Shown in pieces: positions 40,341-48,724 of a stretch of 64,000 nt of DNA; the stretch's first letter is position 1; the number at the start of each line of letters is the position of its first letter. The position numbers and the translations under genes were made by a program. The stretch is from positions 1 to 64,000 of the forward strand of contig NZ_RHNT01000011.1 in NCBI RefSeq assembly GCF_003946325.1. The letters are read 5' to 3'. The notes beneath the pieces were generated by a model. The model saw only the letters and a list, made by a program, of their open reading frames with translations. It was not told where the DNA came from and did not search any database. This DNA comes from Companilactobacillus furfuricola (GTDB lineage Bacteria > Bacillota > Bacilli > Lactobacillales > Lactobacillaceae).

Positions 40341-40520
40341 CGATAGTCCTCCAATAAATTCATCTTTAGAATACAATTCTTATTTTAACGCATTTTTTTA
40401 ACAATTTATATACGTTTTAGAAAAGTATTTAGCACGATTCACAATCAAAGTTAGTGAAAAATTAGTTTTTGAGCTAACAATTCCCCTAGCAATCGCAACT
40501 TGTGACTGCTACTTTGTGAT

Positions 40521-40700
40521 TTAAAAATGGTGATAAGGTAGAAATGAAAACGTCACCAGTATTAGTAAAGCGACAAAAATATACCACCAATAACGTGTCC
40601 CATCAGCTTTTATGATTGTATTATAGATCGCCATAACTAGAAAAAATGAAGTCAGTGTTAATAAGATCCCCACTGCGATCAACCAAAAAATTGAAGTCAT
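40521..40700 (-). CDS. Small two-helix membrane protein of 59 residues, unknown
   Basis: MTSIFWLIAVGILLTLTSFF begins this protein, followed by a short polar loop (KADGTRYW) and a second hydrophobic helix ending FLPYHHF. TGAGGA lies 7 bases before the ATG. It stands alone between fba (same strand, downstream) and the divergent wecB gene. No family is recognised. The clean two-helix pattern and ribosome binding site support a real gene. Confidence 0.6.
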   Translation of the reverse strand: MTSIFWLIAVGILLTLTSFFLVMAIYNTIIKADGTRYWWYIFVALLILVTFSFLPYHHF

Positions 40701-40845
40701 AATTAATCCTCATAAATCATTTCTTTAGAATATTACTAAGTATAACTATATTACCCTAAATCCAGCTTAAAATTGAATCCATATACTAGGCAGTAATGAA
40801 CTGAAATATCTGATATAATTTGAACTAATTAGTTGAGGTGATATT

Positions 40846-41988
40846 TTGAAAAAAGTAAAAGTAATGACAGTTTTCGGAACACGTCCGGAAGCAATTAAAA
40901 TGGCACCATTAGTGTTAAAACTAAAACAAAATTCAGATCGATTTGAAACAGTAACCGTTGTAACAGCACAACATCGTGAAATGCTCGACTCTGTACTTGA
41001 GATTTTTAAGATCAAACCAGATTATGATATGAATATCATGAAAGAGCGTCAAACTTTAAGTGGGATAACTGGCCTAGTTTTGAAAATGCTAGACGATATC
41101 ATCGAAAAAGAAGAGCCGGATATCATTTTAGTCCATGGTGATACGACAACCACCTTTAGTGCTAGCTTATCAGCTTTTTATCATCAAACTACGATCGGTC
41201 ATGTGGAGGCAGGATTAAGGACTTGGAATAAATATTCTCCATGGCCCGAAGAAATGAACCGTCAAATGACTGATGATTTAGCAGATCTATACTTTGCTCC
41301 AACTGACAAGAGTAAAGAGAACCTGCTCAAAGAAAACCATCACAAAGAGGGTATTTTCGTAACTGGGAATACCGCTATTGATGCTTTGAGAAGCACTGTT
41401 CATGAAGATTATCACCATGACGTCCTCGATATCATCGATCCGAACAAGAAGATGATCTTAGTAACGATGCATCGAAGAGAAAACCAAGGCGAACCCATGA
41501 AACAAGTTTTCCGTGCGATGAAGAAGGTCGTTGAAAAGCACGATGATATTGAATTGATTTATCCCGTTCACTTAAATCCAGTAGTTCAAGAGACTGCTAA
41601 AGAGATCTTAGGAAATGTTCAAAGAGTTCATTTGATCGAGCCTCTAGACGTCCTCGACTTTCACAATATGGCTTCCAGAAGCTATTTCATCATGACTGAT
41701 TCCGGCGGTGTTCAAGAAGAAGCACCTTCACTAGGGAAGCCAGTTTTAGTTCTTCGAGACACAACGGAGAGACCAGAGGGCGTTGATGCAGGAACACTCA
41801 AATTGGTCGGCACTGATGAAGCAGTGGTTGAAAAAGAAATGAGTAACTTGATCGAGAATAAAGCCGAATACGAGAAAATGGCTAATGCTAAGAATCCATA
41901 TGGTGATGGAAAGGCTTCAGACCGTATCCTTGATGCAATCAGTTATTACTTCAAGCAAACTGATCAAAAACCAAACGAATTTAAATAA
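40846..41988 (+). CDS. wecB: UDP-N-acetylglucosamine 2-epimerase
   Basis: This 380-residue non-hydrolysing epimerase interconverts UDP-GlcNAc and UDP-ManNAc, a precursor of teichoic acid linkage units and polysaccharides. FGTRPEAIKMAPLV, HVEAGLRTWNKYSPWPEEMNR and TDSGGVQEEAPSLGKPVLVLRDTTERPE are intact. TTG start after TTGAGGTGATATT. A truncated structured repeat and a terminator follow the stop directly. Confidence 0.95.
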   Translation: MKKVKVMTVFGTRPEAIKMAPLVLKLKQNSDRFETVTVVTAQHREMLDSVLEIFKIKPDYDMNIMKERQTLSGITGLVLKMLDDIIEKEEPDIILVHGDTTTTFSASLSAFYHQTTIGHVEAGLRTWNKYSPWPEEMNRQMTDDLADLYFAPTDKSKENLLKENHHKEGIFVTGNTAIDALRSTVHEDYHHDVLDIIDPNKKMILVTMHRRENQGEPMKQVFRAMKKVVEKHDDIELIYPVHLNPVVQETAKEILGNVQRVHLIEPLDVLDFHNMASRSYFIMTDSGGVQEEAPSLGKPVLVLRDTTERPEGVDAGTLKLVGTDEAVVEKEMSNLIENKAEYEKMANAKNPYGDGKASDRILDAISYYFKQTDQKPNEFK

Positions 41989-41995
41989 TAAAAGA

Positions 41996-42039
41996 GAGTG
42001 CAAGAAGATGTTGCTTTTAAATACTATCTTCACCAACTC
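41996..42039 (+). repeat. Structured repeat R1, shortened copy e
   Basis: GAGT/ACTC base, GCA on the 5' side, helix GAAGAT/ATCTTC, then a simple loop in place of the inner domain. The ends GAGAGTGCAAG and ACTCGTTTCAAAT are those of the full copies. It begins 8 bp after the wecB stop, in the same direction. Confidence 0.65.
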
Positions 42040-42050
42040 GTTTCAAATAA

Positions 42051-42077
42051 AAAAGGCTGCGCAAGCAGCCTTTTTTG
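42051..42077 (+). terminator. Terminator of wecB
   Basis: AAAAAGGCTGC-GCAA-GCAGCCTTTTTT. Confidence 0.92.
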
Positions 42078-42108
42078 GTATGGAGAAGCATGTCTAGGAA
42101 ACAAAAAT

Positions 42109-42372
42109 TCACTCGATATAAAGAGTCTGACTCCGAGGAAATTCTACCTTTGCAAGTTTTAAAGCGAGTTTGACCAACTCCTTAGCCGAATTGGGAGCAA
42201 AATTTCGTTGGTAAAATCCGTGTTCTTCAATCGAATAAGTGTCATCTTGACAAGTTAAAGTCAGCCAACGATCCTTTTTAAAAGATAAGATTTTCAACGT
42301 GTCGTCAGAATTATTTTTGAAACGTCCTTTTAAAAATCCTTTGAGTTGAGTCTTCTTGATCCTTTTCGTAAT
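42109..42372 (-). CDS. Small protein overlapping the RelE-like gene; possible ATT start
   Basis: This is up to 87 residues. The frame is open from 42372 to 42109. Its only ATG/GTG/TTG start near the beginning is TTG at 42297, which has no ribosome binding site. In contrast AAGGAGG stands 10 bases before an ATT codon at 42372, giving a natural-looking basic start (TKRIKKTQLKGFLKGRF). Initiation at ATT is rare but known (infC). The start would overlap the upstream RelE-like gene by 43 bp in another frame. No family is recognised. It is soluble, with a C-terminal helix AKELVKLALKLAKVEF. Confidence 0.5.
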   Translation of the reverse strand: MTKRIKKTQLKGFLKGRFKNNSDDTLKILSFKKDRWLTLTCQDDTYSIEEHGFYQRNFAPNSAKELVKLALKLAKVEFPRSQTLYIE

Positions 42373-42659
42373 ACCCGTTGAACCTCCTTGTCAAACACTT
42401 GCTTCTCCAGATGCGTGCTCAAATAAATTACCACAGCTGAATGATCAGCTAATCGAAACGCCATACGATAGTTCTTGCCACCCAGATGGATCCGCATTTC
42501 GTAAATGGATTCATCTTTAATCCCCCGAACTGGCTTGATCCGAAAAAAATCATTTTCCAAATTATTGCTTAACTTATCAGAAATAGTGGCAATATCATTA
42601 TCAAAGCGCTTTTTGGGCAAAGTGTCTAAAACGTCTTGTGAAATTGAAACGTCAAACAA
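42330..42659 (-). CDS. Possible RelE/HigB-fold protein
   Basis: This is about 109 residues from TTG at 42659, which has a GGGGGG stretch 8 bases upstream; an ATG much further upstream lacks such a site. The middle segment IYEMRIHLGGKNYRMAFRLADHSAVVIYLSTHLEKQ resembles the core strands of RelE/HigB-type toxins (E.R....YR......), followed by a basic tail RVLRKGSRRL. The resemblance is by eye and could be wrong. It is followed by an overlapping small gene in the toxin-then-antitoxin order of HigBA, but that partner shows no obvious DNA-binding motif. Structured repeat R1b lies about 100 bp upstream. Confidence 0.5.
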   Translation of the reverse strand: MFDVSISQDVLDTLPKKRFDNDIATISDKLSNNLENDFFRIKPVRGIKDESIYEMRIHLGGKNYRMAFRLADHSAVVIYLSTHLEKQVFDKEVQRVLRKGSRRLNSKDF

Positions 42660-42759
42660 AAGCAATTCCCCCCCATTGTGATGGAATAATAAATATAAGA
42701 ATCGAAAAAATCCTACTATTAAACAACTAACCACAAAATCAACACTTCTTCAAATAAGA

Positions 42760-42872
42760 GAGCGCAGCGAGGTGTCCAGCTGGTGAGGATTAACGCGTAT
42801 AGTCGCACAAGGTGCAGCGAAGCAGTGCCGCGACTATATGTGTTAACCGGAGGCCGCTACCTCGCGGAGCTC
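42760..42872 (+). repeat. Structured repeat R1, copy b
   Basis: GAGC/GCTC, GCA/GGA internal loop, GCGAGGT/ACCTCGC, conserved GGTGAGGA strand, TTAAC/GTTAA, TATAGTCG/CGACTATA and apical GGTGCAGC-GAA-GCAGTGCC. It lies between two minus-strand genes, in plus orientation. Confidence 0.88.
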
Positions 42873-42946
42873 GTTTCAAATCAGAGAGCGCATTGAGGTG
42901 TCCAGCTGGAGCGCCTTTTGCAATACTAAAAAAAAGATCAAGAAAC

Positions 42947-43405
42947 TTAAAGCTTCTCAATCTCTTTTCTTTTTGATCGCTGTTTGAATCTCTCCAATAA
43001 ATGACGATTTGAATAACCGAAGATCCATTTTGAAGAAAAATAATTAAACAAGCCGACAACAACTTGGTCGATCGCCTTGATAATTAAGTTATTCCAAGGC
43101 AAGATAAGTACAGCTATTATCATAAATAAATTATCGATCACCAAGGAAAGAATCCGCGATAATAAGAAATACGAACCCTCGTGGAGCATTTTTTTGAAGT
43201 TCTTCATTTCAGTGCGGAAAACATACATCTTGGTCACAAAAAATGAGAACGTATTAGAAATGAACCAGGCAATCGTGTTAGCTAGTCCTAGTTGTACTTG
43301 CATATTGTTATGAACGATATTGAAAATCGCAATGTTTAACAATGATGCTAAAAAGCCAAATATGCAATACATCCAAAAATCACGATATTTCTTAATATAT
43401 TTCAT
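42947..43405 (-). CDS. GtrA family membrane protein
   Basis: This 152-residue protein has four membrane helices and the GtrA signature (FGFLASLLNIAIFNIVHN, WFISNTFSFFVTKMYVFRTE, FNYFSSKWIFGY). GtrA proteins are thought to help flip lipid-linked sugars for cell-surface glycosylation; the partner glycosyltransferase is not adjacent. It starts 2 bp after the flavodoxin stop, so the two are co-transcribed. Confidence 0.9.
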   Translation of the reverse strand: MKYIKKYRDFWMYCIFGFLASLLNIAIFNIVHNNMQVQLGLANTIAWFISNTFSFFVTKMYVFRTEMKNFKKMLHEGSYFLLSRILSLVIDNLFMIIAVLILPWNNLIIKAIDQVVVGLFNYFSSKWIFGYSNRHLLERFKQRSKRKEIEKL

Positions 43406-43407
43406 GA

Positions 43408-43863
43408 TTAAGCATCCATTTCTTGAGCCTTTTGGTAGAGCTGTTCGGCAAATTTGTCCAATTTGTCGATATCATCTTGTTCAGGTTCCAATTCAATTTT
43501 AACAGGTTCAGCACCTTTAATTGCACCAGTTTCCTCAAAGACCTTGGCAAACTCATCAACAGCACTGCAGAAATCTTCGTAGAAAGTGTCTCCAGAACCA
43601 CAAGTTCCGTATACTTTTCCGGAAAGATCAAGGTCTTGCATATCATCGTAGAAATCCAGTGCTTCATCAGGTACGATACCTTGATCGTATGTGTAGCTAG
43701 CGATAATGCAGATATCAGCGTCTTCAAAATCGGATGGATCAGTTTGTGAAATCTCACTCATCTCAACATCGGCATGTAATTCTTCGAATTTTTCTGTTAG
43801 GACATATGCAATATCTTCGTCGTTACCTGTGATACTTGCATAAACGATTTTTACATTAGTCAT
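43408..43863 (-). CDS. Flavodoxin
   Basis: This 151-residue FMN-binding electron carrier has the phosphate loop YASITGNDEDIA, the 50s loop ASYTYDQGIVPDE and the 90s loop TCGSGDTFYEDFC. It is acidic throughout, as usual. The redox partner is not evident. GGCGAG lies before the ATG. It leads a two-gene operon with gtrA; a functional link between them is not obvious. Confidence 0.92.
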   Translation of the reverse strand: MTNVKIVYASITGNDEDIAYVLTEKFEELHADVEMSEISQTDPSDFEDADICIIASYTYDQGIVPDEALDFYDDMQDLDLSGKVYGTCGSGDTFYEDFCSAVDEFAKVFEETGAIKGAEPVKIELEPEQDDIDKLDKFAEQLYQKAQEMDA

Positions 43864-43999
43864 TATCTCGCCTCATTTTAAAATATCTTCAATATTATAG
43901 CAAAAATTATATCTAGCTACCATCTAAATAGAATTATCCAGAAGAAATTAAAGAAAATGTTATACTATTCGTATCATTTACTTTGAGAGGCAATTATCT

Positions 44000-44797
44000 A
44001 TGATCACATTGAAATCACCACGTGAAATCGAGGGTATGAGAAAATCCGGCGAACTGCTCGCTAATACCCACATCGGTTTAAGAGACATCATCAAACCGGG
44101 AATTTCTTCCTGGGAAATTGAAGAATTTGCGGATAAATTTATCACGGATCACGGTGGGACTCCTTCAGAAAAAGGCTTTGAAGGCTACAAGTATGCTACT
44201 TGTGTTTGCGTTAACGATGAGGTAGCACATGGAATTCCTAGAAAGAACTTGATCTTGAAAAAAGGTGATGTTGTTAAAGTCGATATGACTGTCAACTTGG
44301 ATGGCTATGAAAGTGATTCATGCTGGACTTATGCCGTTGGCGAATTGAAACCTGAAGACCAACGTTTGATGGAAGTTACCCACAAGGCATTATATTTAGG
44401 AATCGACCAAGCTGTCATTGGCAATCGAATTGGTGATATCGGCCATGCGATCCAAGAGTACGTTGAAACAGAAAACCACATGGGGGATGTTCGTGATCTG
44501 ATCGGTCATGGGATCCAACCAACAATGCATGAACTACCAAATGTTCCTCACTATGGTGAACCAGGAACAGGTTTAAGGTTGCGTGAAGGTATGACTATTA
44601 CAATTGAACCAATGGTAAATTTAGGAACTTGGGAGATCAAAGACAAGTTCGTTAAAGAAGACGGTTGGGAATATTTCGTATCGGCAGATGGCACTAATTC
44701 TGCTCAATACGAACATACAATTGCTATTACTAAAGATGGTCCCAAGATTTTAACTTCACAAGACCCTGAATATGATGCAAAATATCTTTTGAAATAA
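44000..44797 (+). CDS. map: Methionine aminopeptidase, type I
   Basis: This 265-residue metalloenzyme removes the initiator methionine. Metal ligands are visible in order: Asp in VKVDMTVNLDGYESDS (two Asp), His in GHGIQPTMHE, Glu in TIEPM and Glu in QYEHTIAIT. GAGAGG precedes the ATG. It is followed by a yihY-type gene and galU at short spacing, so the three probably form an operon. Confidence 0.95.
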   Translation: MITLKSPREIEGMRKSGELLANTHIGLRDIIKPGISSWEIEEFADKFITDHGGTPSEKGFEGYKYATCVCVNDEVAHGIPRKNLILKKGDVVKVDMTVNLDGYESDSCWTYAVGELKPEDQRLMEVTHKALYLGIDQAVIGNRIGDIGHAIQEYVETENHMGDVRDLIGHGIQPTMHELPNVPHYGEPGTGLRLREGMTITIEPMVNLGTWEIKDKFVKEDGWEYFVSADGTNSAQYEHTIAITKDGPKILTSQDPEYDAKYLLK

Positions 44798-44809
44798 TGG
44801 ACAAGGTCA

Positions 44810-45772
44810 ATGGAACAAAACGAACAGCAGAACATTCCGGTTTTTAAACAAAATATTTCCAAAACTCAAAAAGCACTCGGTTTTTTTAAGATGATCGGTG
44901 ATGCCGTTGGCAAATCAAATATACCCATGGCCTCTAAGGCGGTAACGTACTATATCTTATTGGCGTTATTTCCAGCAATTATTATCGTTGGTAATTTGAT
45001 CCCACTGTTGCATCTAAATAAACCAACAGTTCTAGAGTATATTGAGTTTATTTTGCCTGCCGATCTGCATCACTATTTGATGCCAACGATCAACCGTGTC
45101 TTATCAGATTCTAATAGTGGCATCTTGTCGATCGGTATTATTTTAGCCGTTTGGGCGATCTCGAGAGGTACTAATGTCGCTCAGATGGCCATGAATGAAG
45201 GCTATGGCATCGACGTTAATAGTTTGTTTGCGGATACGACATTTTTTAATTTTATTATTCGCCGTGGCTTGGCTTTTGTCATTACATTAGTCATGATCAG
45301 TGCCGGAGTGGCAGTTATTGTGATGTTCACTTTTGGGCAAGCAATTTTGAATTGGTTGCTGCCAACTTTTGGGTTGGACCCGTCATTTTTGAATGAATTT
45401 TCCCGTTGGAAATGGCCAATTGCTATTGTTATAATGTTATTGATCGTCTTTACTTTATTCTATTTTTTACCTAATGTACGTTTAAAAATTCATTACGTAT
45501 TGCTTGGAACGGTCGTTACTTCGATCGGAATCTTATTATTGTCGCAATTATTCTCCTTTTATTTAGATTATTTCGGTACAGCTTGGAATAACTACGGGAC
45601 GATTGGTGCGATCATTATTTTCCTGTTATGGATGAATATGACTGTGACAATTTTTTTGTTCGGAAATGCCATTAATGTAGGATATGCTGAAGGGTGCCAA
45701 GGTCCATTCCTACATCAAAAGACAAGCAAGCTAACTAATATGTTAAAAACACATGAAAAGGAAGAAGAATAA
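44810..45772 (+). CDS. YihY/BrkB family membrane protein
   Basis: This 320-residue protein has six helices and the family's first-helix segment [26 protein letters not shown], the [20 protein letters not shown] motif and the [20 protein letters not shown] end. The family was once called ribonuclease BN, but current knowledge treats it as a membrane protein of unknown transport or envelope role. It lies 12 bp after map and 2 bp before galU. Confidence 0.92.
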   Translation: MEQNEQQNIPVFKQNISKTQKALGFFKMIGDAVGKSNIPMASKAVTYYILLALFPAIIIVGNLIPLLHLNKPTVLEYIEFILPADLHHYLMPTINRVLSDSNSGILSIGIILAVWAISRGTNVAQMAMNEGYGIDVNSLFADTTFFNFIIRRGLAFVITLVMISAGVAVIVMFTFGQAILNWLLPTFGLDPSFLNEFSRWKWPIAIVIMLLIVFTLFYFLPNVRLKIHYVLLGTVVTSIGILLLSQLFSFYLDYFGTAWNNYGTIGAIIIFLLWMNMTVTIFLFGNAINVGYAEGCQGPFLHQKTSKLTNMLKTHEKEEE

Positions 45773-45774
45773 CA

Positions 45775-46680
45775 ATGAAAGTAAGAAAAGCTATTATCCC
45801 TGCTGCAGGTTTAGGAACCAGATTTTTGCCCGCTACTAAGGCTTTAGCTAAGGAAATGTTACCAATCGTTGATAAGCCAACGATCCAATTTATCGTGGAA
45901 GAAGCTAAGGCATCAGGGATCGAAGATATTTTGATCATTACTGGTAAGAACAAGCGCTCGATCGAAGATCACTTTGACTCTGTTCCAGAATTGGAACAAA
46001 ATCTCGAGTCTAAGAAGAAGACTGAGTTGCTGAAAGTCGTGCAAGAAACGACTGATTTAGGGGTCAACTTGTATTACAGTCGTCAAGCCCATCCAAATGG
46101 TTTGGGTGATGCGGTAGTTCAAGCTCGTTCATTTATAGCGGACGAACCCTTCGTCGTTATGCTAGGTGATGACTTGATGGTCGACAAAGTTCCTTTGACG
46201 AAACAATTGATTGAAGACTATGAAGCAACGCACGCTTCAACTTTGGCAGTTATGCAAGTACCAAAGCAAGAAGTTTCAAAATACGGTGTCATCGATCCTG
46301 AAGGTCAACAACGTCCAGGACTATATAACGTCAAGACTTTTGTTGAAAAGCCAAAAGTCGAAGATGCACCTAGCAATTTAGCTATTATCGGCCGTTATTT
46401 ATTGACGCCAGAAATTTTTGACTTATTAGATACGCAAAAACCAGGTGCGGGCAATGAAATTCAATTAACCGATGCAATCGACCGGATGAATAAAACGCAA
46501 AGAGTATTTGCTCATGAATTTAAGGGTGAACGTTTCGATGTTGGTAACAAATTTGGTTACGTCAAGACAAATATTGAATACGGCTTGACTCATCCTGAAG
46601 TAAAAGATGAATTAAAACCTTATTTGATCGAGTTGGCAAAGAGACTTCAAGCAGAAGACAAACAACCAGCTAAGAAATAA
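45775..46680 (+). CDS. galU: UTP-glucose-1-phosphate uridylyltransferase
   Basis: This 301-residue enzyme makes UDP-glucose, needed for polysaccharides, glycolipids and teichoic acid decoration. The nucleotidyl signature [19 protein letters not shown] and the [14 protein letters not shown] and [10 protein letters not shown] segments are intact. AAGGAAGAAG precedes the ATG. Its stop abuts the stop of a convergent minus-strand gene, and its terminator lies within that gene's 3' end. Confidence 0.97.
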   Translation: MKVRKAIIPAAGLGTRFLPATKALAKEMLPIVDKPTIQFIVEEAKASGIEDILIITGKNKRSIEDHFDSVPELEQNLESKKKTELLKVVQETTDLGVNLYYSRQAHPNGLGDAVVQARSFIADEPFVVMLGDDLMVDKVPLTKQLIEDYEATHASTLAVMQVPKQEVSKYGVIDPEGQQRPGLYNVKTFVEKPKVEDAPSNLAIIGRYLLTPEIFDLLDTQKPGAGNEIQLTDAIDRMNKTQRVFAHEFKGERFDVGNKFGYVKTNIEYGLTHPEVKDELKPYLIELAKRLQAEDKQPAKK

Positions 46681-46965
46681 TTAACCTAACAAAATACAAT
46701 CATCAGCAATTCGAAAGCCAAAGAGTTGCTGATGTTTTTTTGTGTCGTCATAAAAAACGGGAAAGTTGTAATATGGCTTCTTATTGAGCAATAATAAAAA
46801 TTCCCAATTTTTAAGTCCACGCAATTTGGAAGAAGTCTTTAAATAAACCGCATCGTCAACAATTTCCAGATCAACCACAGCCAAACGTCCTTCAGCAGTT
46901 TCAACTATAACGCGATTATTTTTATTGAAATCATTCAGCATCAAAATTAAATCAATTGTTCTCAT
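46681..46965 (-). CDS. Hypothetical protein of 94 residues
   Basis: MRTIDLILMLNDFNKNNRVI begins a soluble, mostly beta-predicted protein, with NWEFLLLLNKKPYYNFPVFYDD in the second half. The ribosome binding site is weak (GATGGTG). Its last 40 bp also form the galU terminator on the other strand, so the C-terminus is constrained by that hairpin. I recognise no family. The gene is credible because the frame is long and codon use is normal. Confidence 0.55.
   Translation of the reverse strand: MRTIDLILMLNDFNKNNRVIVETAEGRLAVVDLEIVDDAVYLKTSSKLRGLKNWEFLLLLNKKPYYNFPVFYDDTKKHQQLFGFRIADDCILLG
46701..46742 (+). terminator. Terminator of galU inside the convergent gene
   Basis: CATCAGCAA (46701-46709) pairs with TTGCTGATG (46726-46734), followed by seven T on the plus strand. 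Confidence 0.8.
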
Positions 46966-47042
46966 ACAAACACCATCGTTGTTTTTATTTCTTATTTAAA
47001 TTATTATTTAAGCTTAGGGTAATACTAACAAAAAAACACAGA

Positions 47043-47155
47043 GAGCGGAGGCACACGGGTAGCTGCTGAGGATTAACGCTGGTGGTCGAACAAGGTGCGG
47101 CGAAGCCGTGCCTCGACCACCGGTGTTAACCGGAGGCCGCTGTGTGCCGGAGCTC
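47043..47155 (+). repeat. Structured repeat R1, copy c
   Basis: GAGC/GCTC, GGA/GGA internal loop, GGCACAC/GTGTGCC, conserved AGCTGCTGAGGA strand, TTAAC/GTTAA, GGTGGTCG/CGACCACC and a fully paired apical stem GGTGCGGC-GAA-GCCGTGCC. Differences from the other copies in both main stems are compensatory. Confidence 0.88.
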
Positions 47156-47500
47156 GTTTCAACATCCTTGAGGATAAAACTTAAGGGATCTATCCAAATT
47201 GCAGCAAGTTTAGCCTATATGAATAGAGAGCACTATTTAACGCAAAAAAAATCGTGCCTGCTGACAGTTTCTAAACCGGAGGCCGCTATCTCCCGGAGCT
47301 CGTTTCAACATCCTTGAGGATAAAACTTAAGGGATCTATCCAAATTGCAGCAAGTTTAGCTAATATGAATAGAAAGCACTATTTAACGCAAAAAAACTGT
47401 CTGCTGAGGATTAACGCTGGTGGTCGAACAAGATATGGCTTCGCCACACCTGCTGACAGTTTAAAAACCAGAGACAAACGTCCCCAGAAGTTAGTTTCAA
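47149..47500 (+). repeat. Tandem tail repeats and R1 fragments
   Basis: A unit starting GGAGCTCGTTTCAACATCC occurs at 47149-47248 and again at 47295-47396 (146 bp apart, nearly identical), each containing the mini-hairpin ATCC-TTGA-GGAT. Between and after them are internally deleted R1 fragments (CTGCTGACAGTTT joined to CCGGAGGCCGCT), and at about 47400-47432 a copy of the R1c inner strand. No gene lies in 46966-47569. Confidence 0.75.
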
Positions 47501-47569
47501 TCAAAAATAAAGTGCTAAAGGTGTGAATCCACACCTTCAGCTCATTTCAAATAAAGAGGTAATGAATTT

Positions 47570-48724
47570 ATGGATTCAGTTGTCATTATTGATGCCAAAA
47601 GAACTGCTATCGGCAAATTTCGAGGTCAATTTGCCGATCTTTCGTCAGTTGAACTAGGTACGCAACTAGTTAAGCAGTTATTGACCAATAACAAAATCGA
47701 TCCCAAGCAAGTAGATCAGTTCATTTTTGGAAATGTTTACCAAGCCGGAATGGGTCAAAACATTGCCCGTCAGATCAGTCTAAATGTCGGTGGCAGCGTT
47801 GAGTCAACTGCCATGACCGTAAATCAAGTTTGTGGATCAGGGATGAAAGCTGTCCATGAAGCTACTAATGCCTTATTGCTCAATGATGCGGACATCATTG
47901 TTTGCGGAGGGGTAGAAAGCATGTCGAACGCGCCATTTTACGCTAAAAGAGTGGGCAAATTAGAAGCTTCAGATGAACAAGGCGATACTTTGTTCCGTGA
48001 TGGCTTAGTTGATGCCTTTGGCAATTACCCCATGGGTATCACTGCTGAAAATGTGGCAGAACAATATCACGTTAGTAGAGAGCAACAAGATGAATTTGCT
48101 TTAAATTCTCAAAAAAGAGCTGCTGCAGCTTCTGAGAAAATGTCTGATGAGATCTTACCGATCACAGTAAATAACGATCAGATCGCACAGGATCAGTCGA
48201 TCCGTCCGGAATCGCCCCTTGAGACCATGGGAAACTTGAAACCAGCATTTAAAGAAGATGGAACTGTCACTGCCGGAAATTCCTCACCACTAAATGATGG
48301 CGCAGCAGCAATGATCTTGATGCGAAAAGAGACTGCCGTAAAACTAAACTTGTCATACATTGCAGAACTGACTGGTTATGTTGAAGCTGGGATCGATCCT
48401 AGCATCATGGGATATGCTCCTTATTACGCTATTAAAAAATATTATGATAAATATCAGATCGACCAAGATCAAGTCGACTTTTTTGAGATCAACGAAGCTT
48501 TCGCTTCACAGTCAGTTGCGGTGGCTCGAGATTTGCAGATTCCTGACGATAAATTAAACGTCTACGGTGGAGCGATTGCTTTAGGACATCCTCTAGGTGC
48601 TACCGGAGCAAGATTGATCGTCTCCTTGATCAATATTTTACAACACGAAAATAAGCAGACCGGGATCGCTTCACTTTGCATCGGTGGCGGTATGGGCATG
48701 GCTTTGGGACTTAAATTATCATGA
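47570..48724 (+). CDS. Acetyl-CoA C-acetyltransferase
   Basis: This 384-residue thiolase condenses two acetyl-CoA to acetoacetyl-CoA, the first step of the mevalonate pathway. Active-site Cys lies in NQVCGSGMKAV, with His in ALGHPLGATGARL, Cys in CIGGGMGMAL and the NEAFASQ motif. In enterococci this activity is fused to HMG-CoA reductase (MvaE); here the two are separate genes whose coding regions overlap by 4 bp (ATGA). AGAGG precedes the ATG. Confidence 0.95.
   Translation: MDSVVIIDAKRTAIGKFRGQFADLSSVELGTQLVKQLLTNNKIDPKQVDQFIFGNVYQAGMGQNIARQISLNVGGSVESTAMTVNQVCGSGMKAVHEATNALLLNDADIIVCGGVESMSNAPFYAKRVGKLEASDEQGDTLFRDGLVDAFGNYPMGITAENVAEQYHVSREQQDEFALNSQKRAAAASEKMSDEILPITVNNDQIAQDQSIRPESPLETMGNLKPAFKEDGTVTAGNSSPLNDGAAAMILMRKETAVKLNLSYIAELTGYVEAGIDPSIMGYAPYYAIKKYYDKYQIDQDQVDFFEINEAFASQSVAVARDLQIPDDKLNVYGGAIALGHPLGATGARLIVSLINILQHENKQTGIASLCIGGGMGMALGLKLS

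Noticed and set aside
42790-43062. Open frame across repeat R1b
   Set aside because: It crosses the structured repeat and the end of gtrA in another frame.
47108-47526. Two similar frames beginning RIKLKGSIQIAASLA
   Set aside because: They are translations of the duplicated R1 tail units and have no start signals; the repeat explains the similarity.
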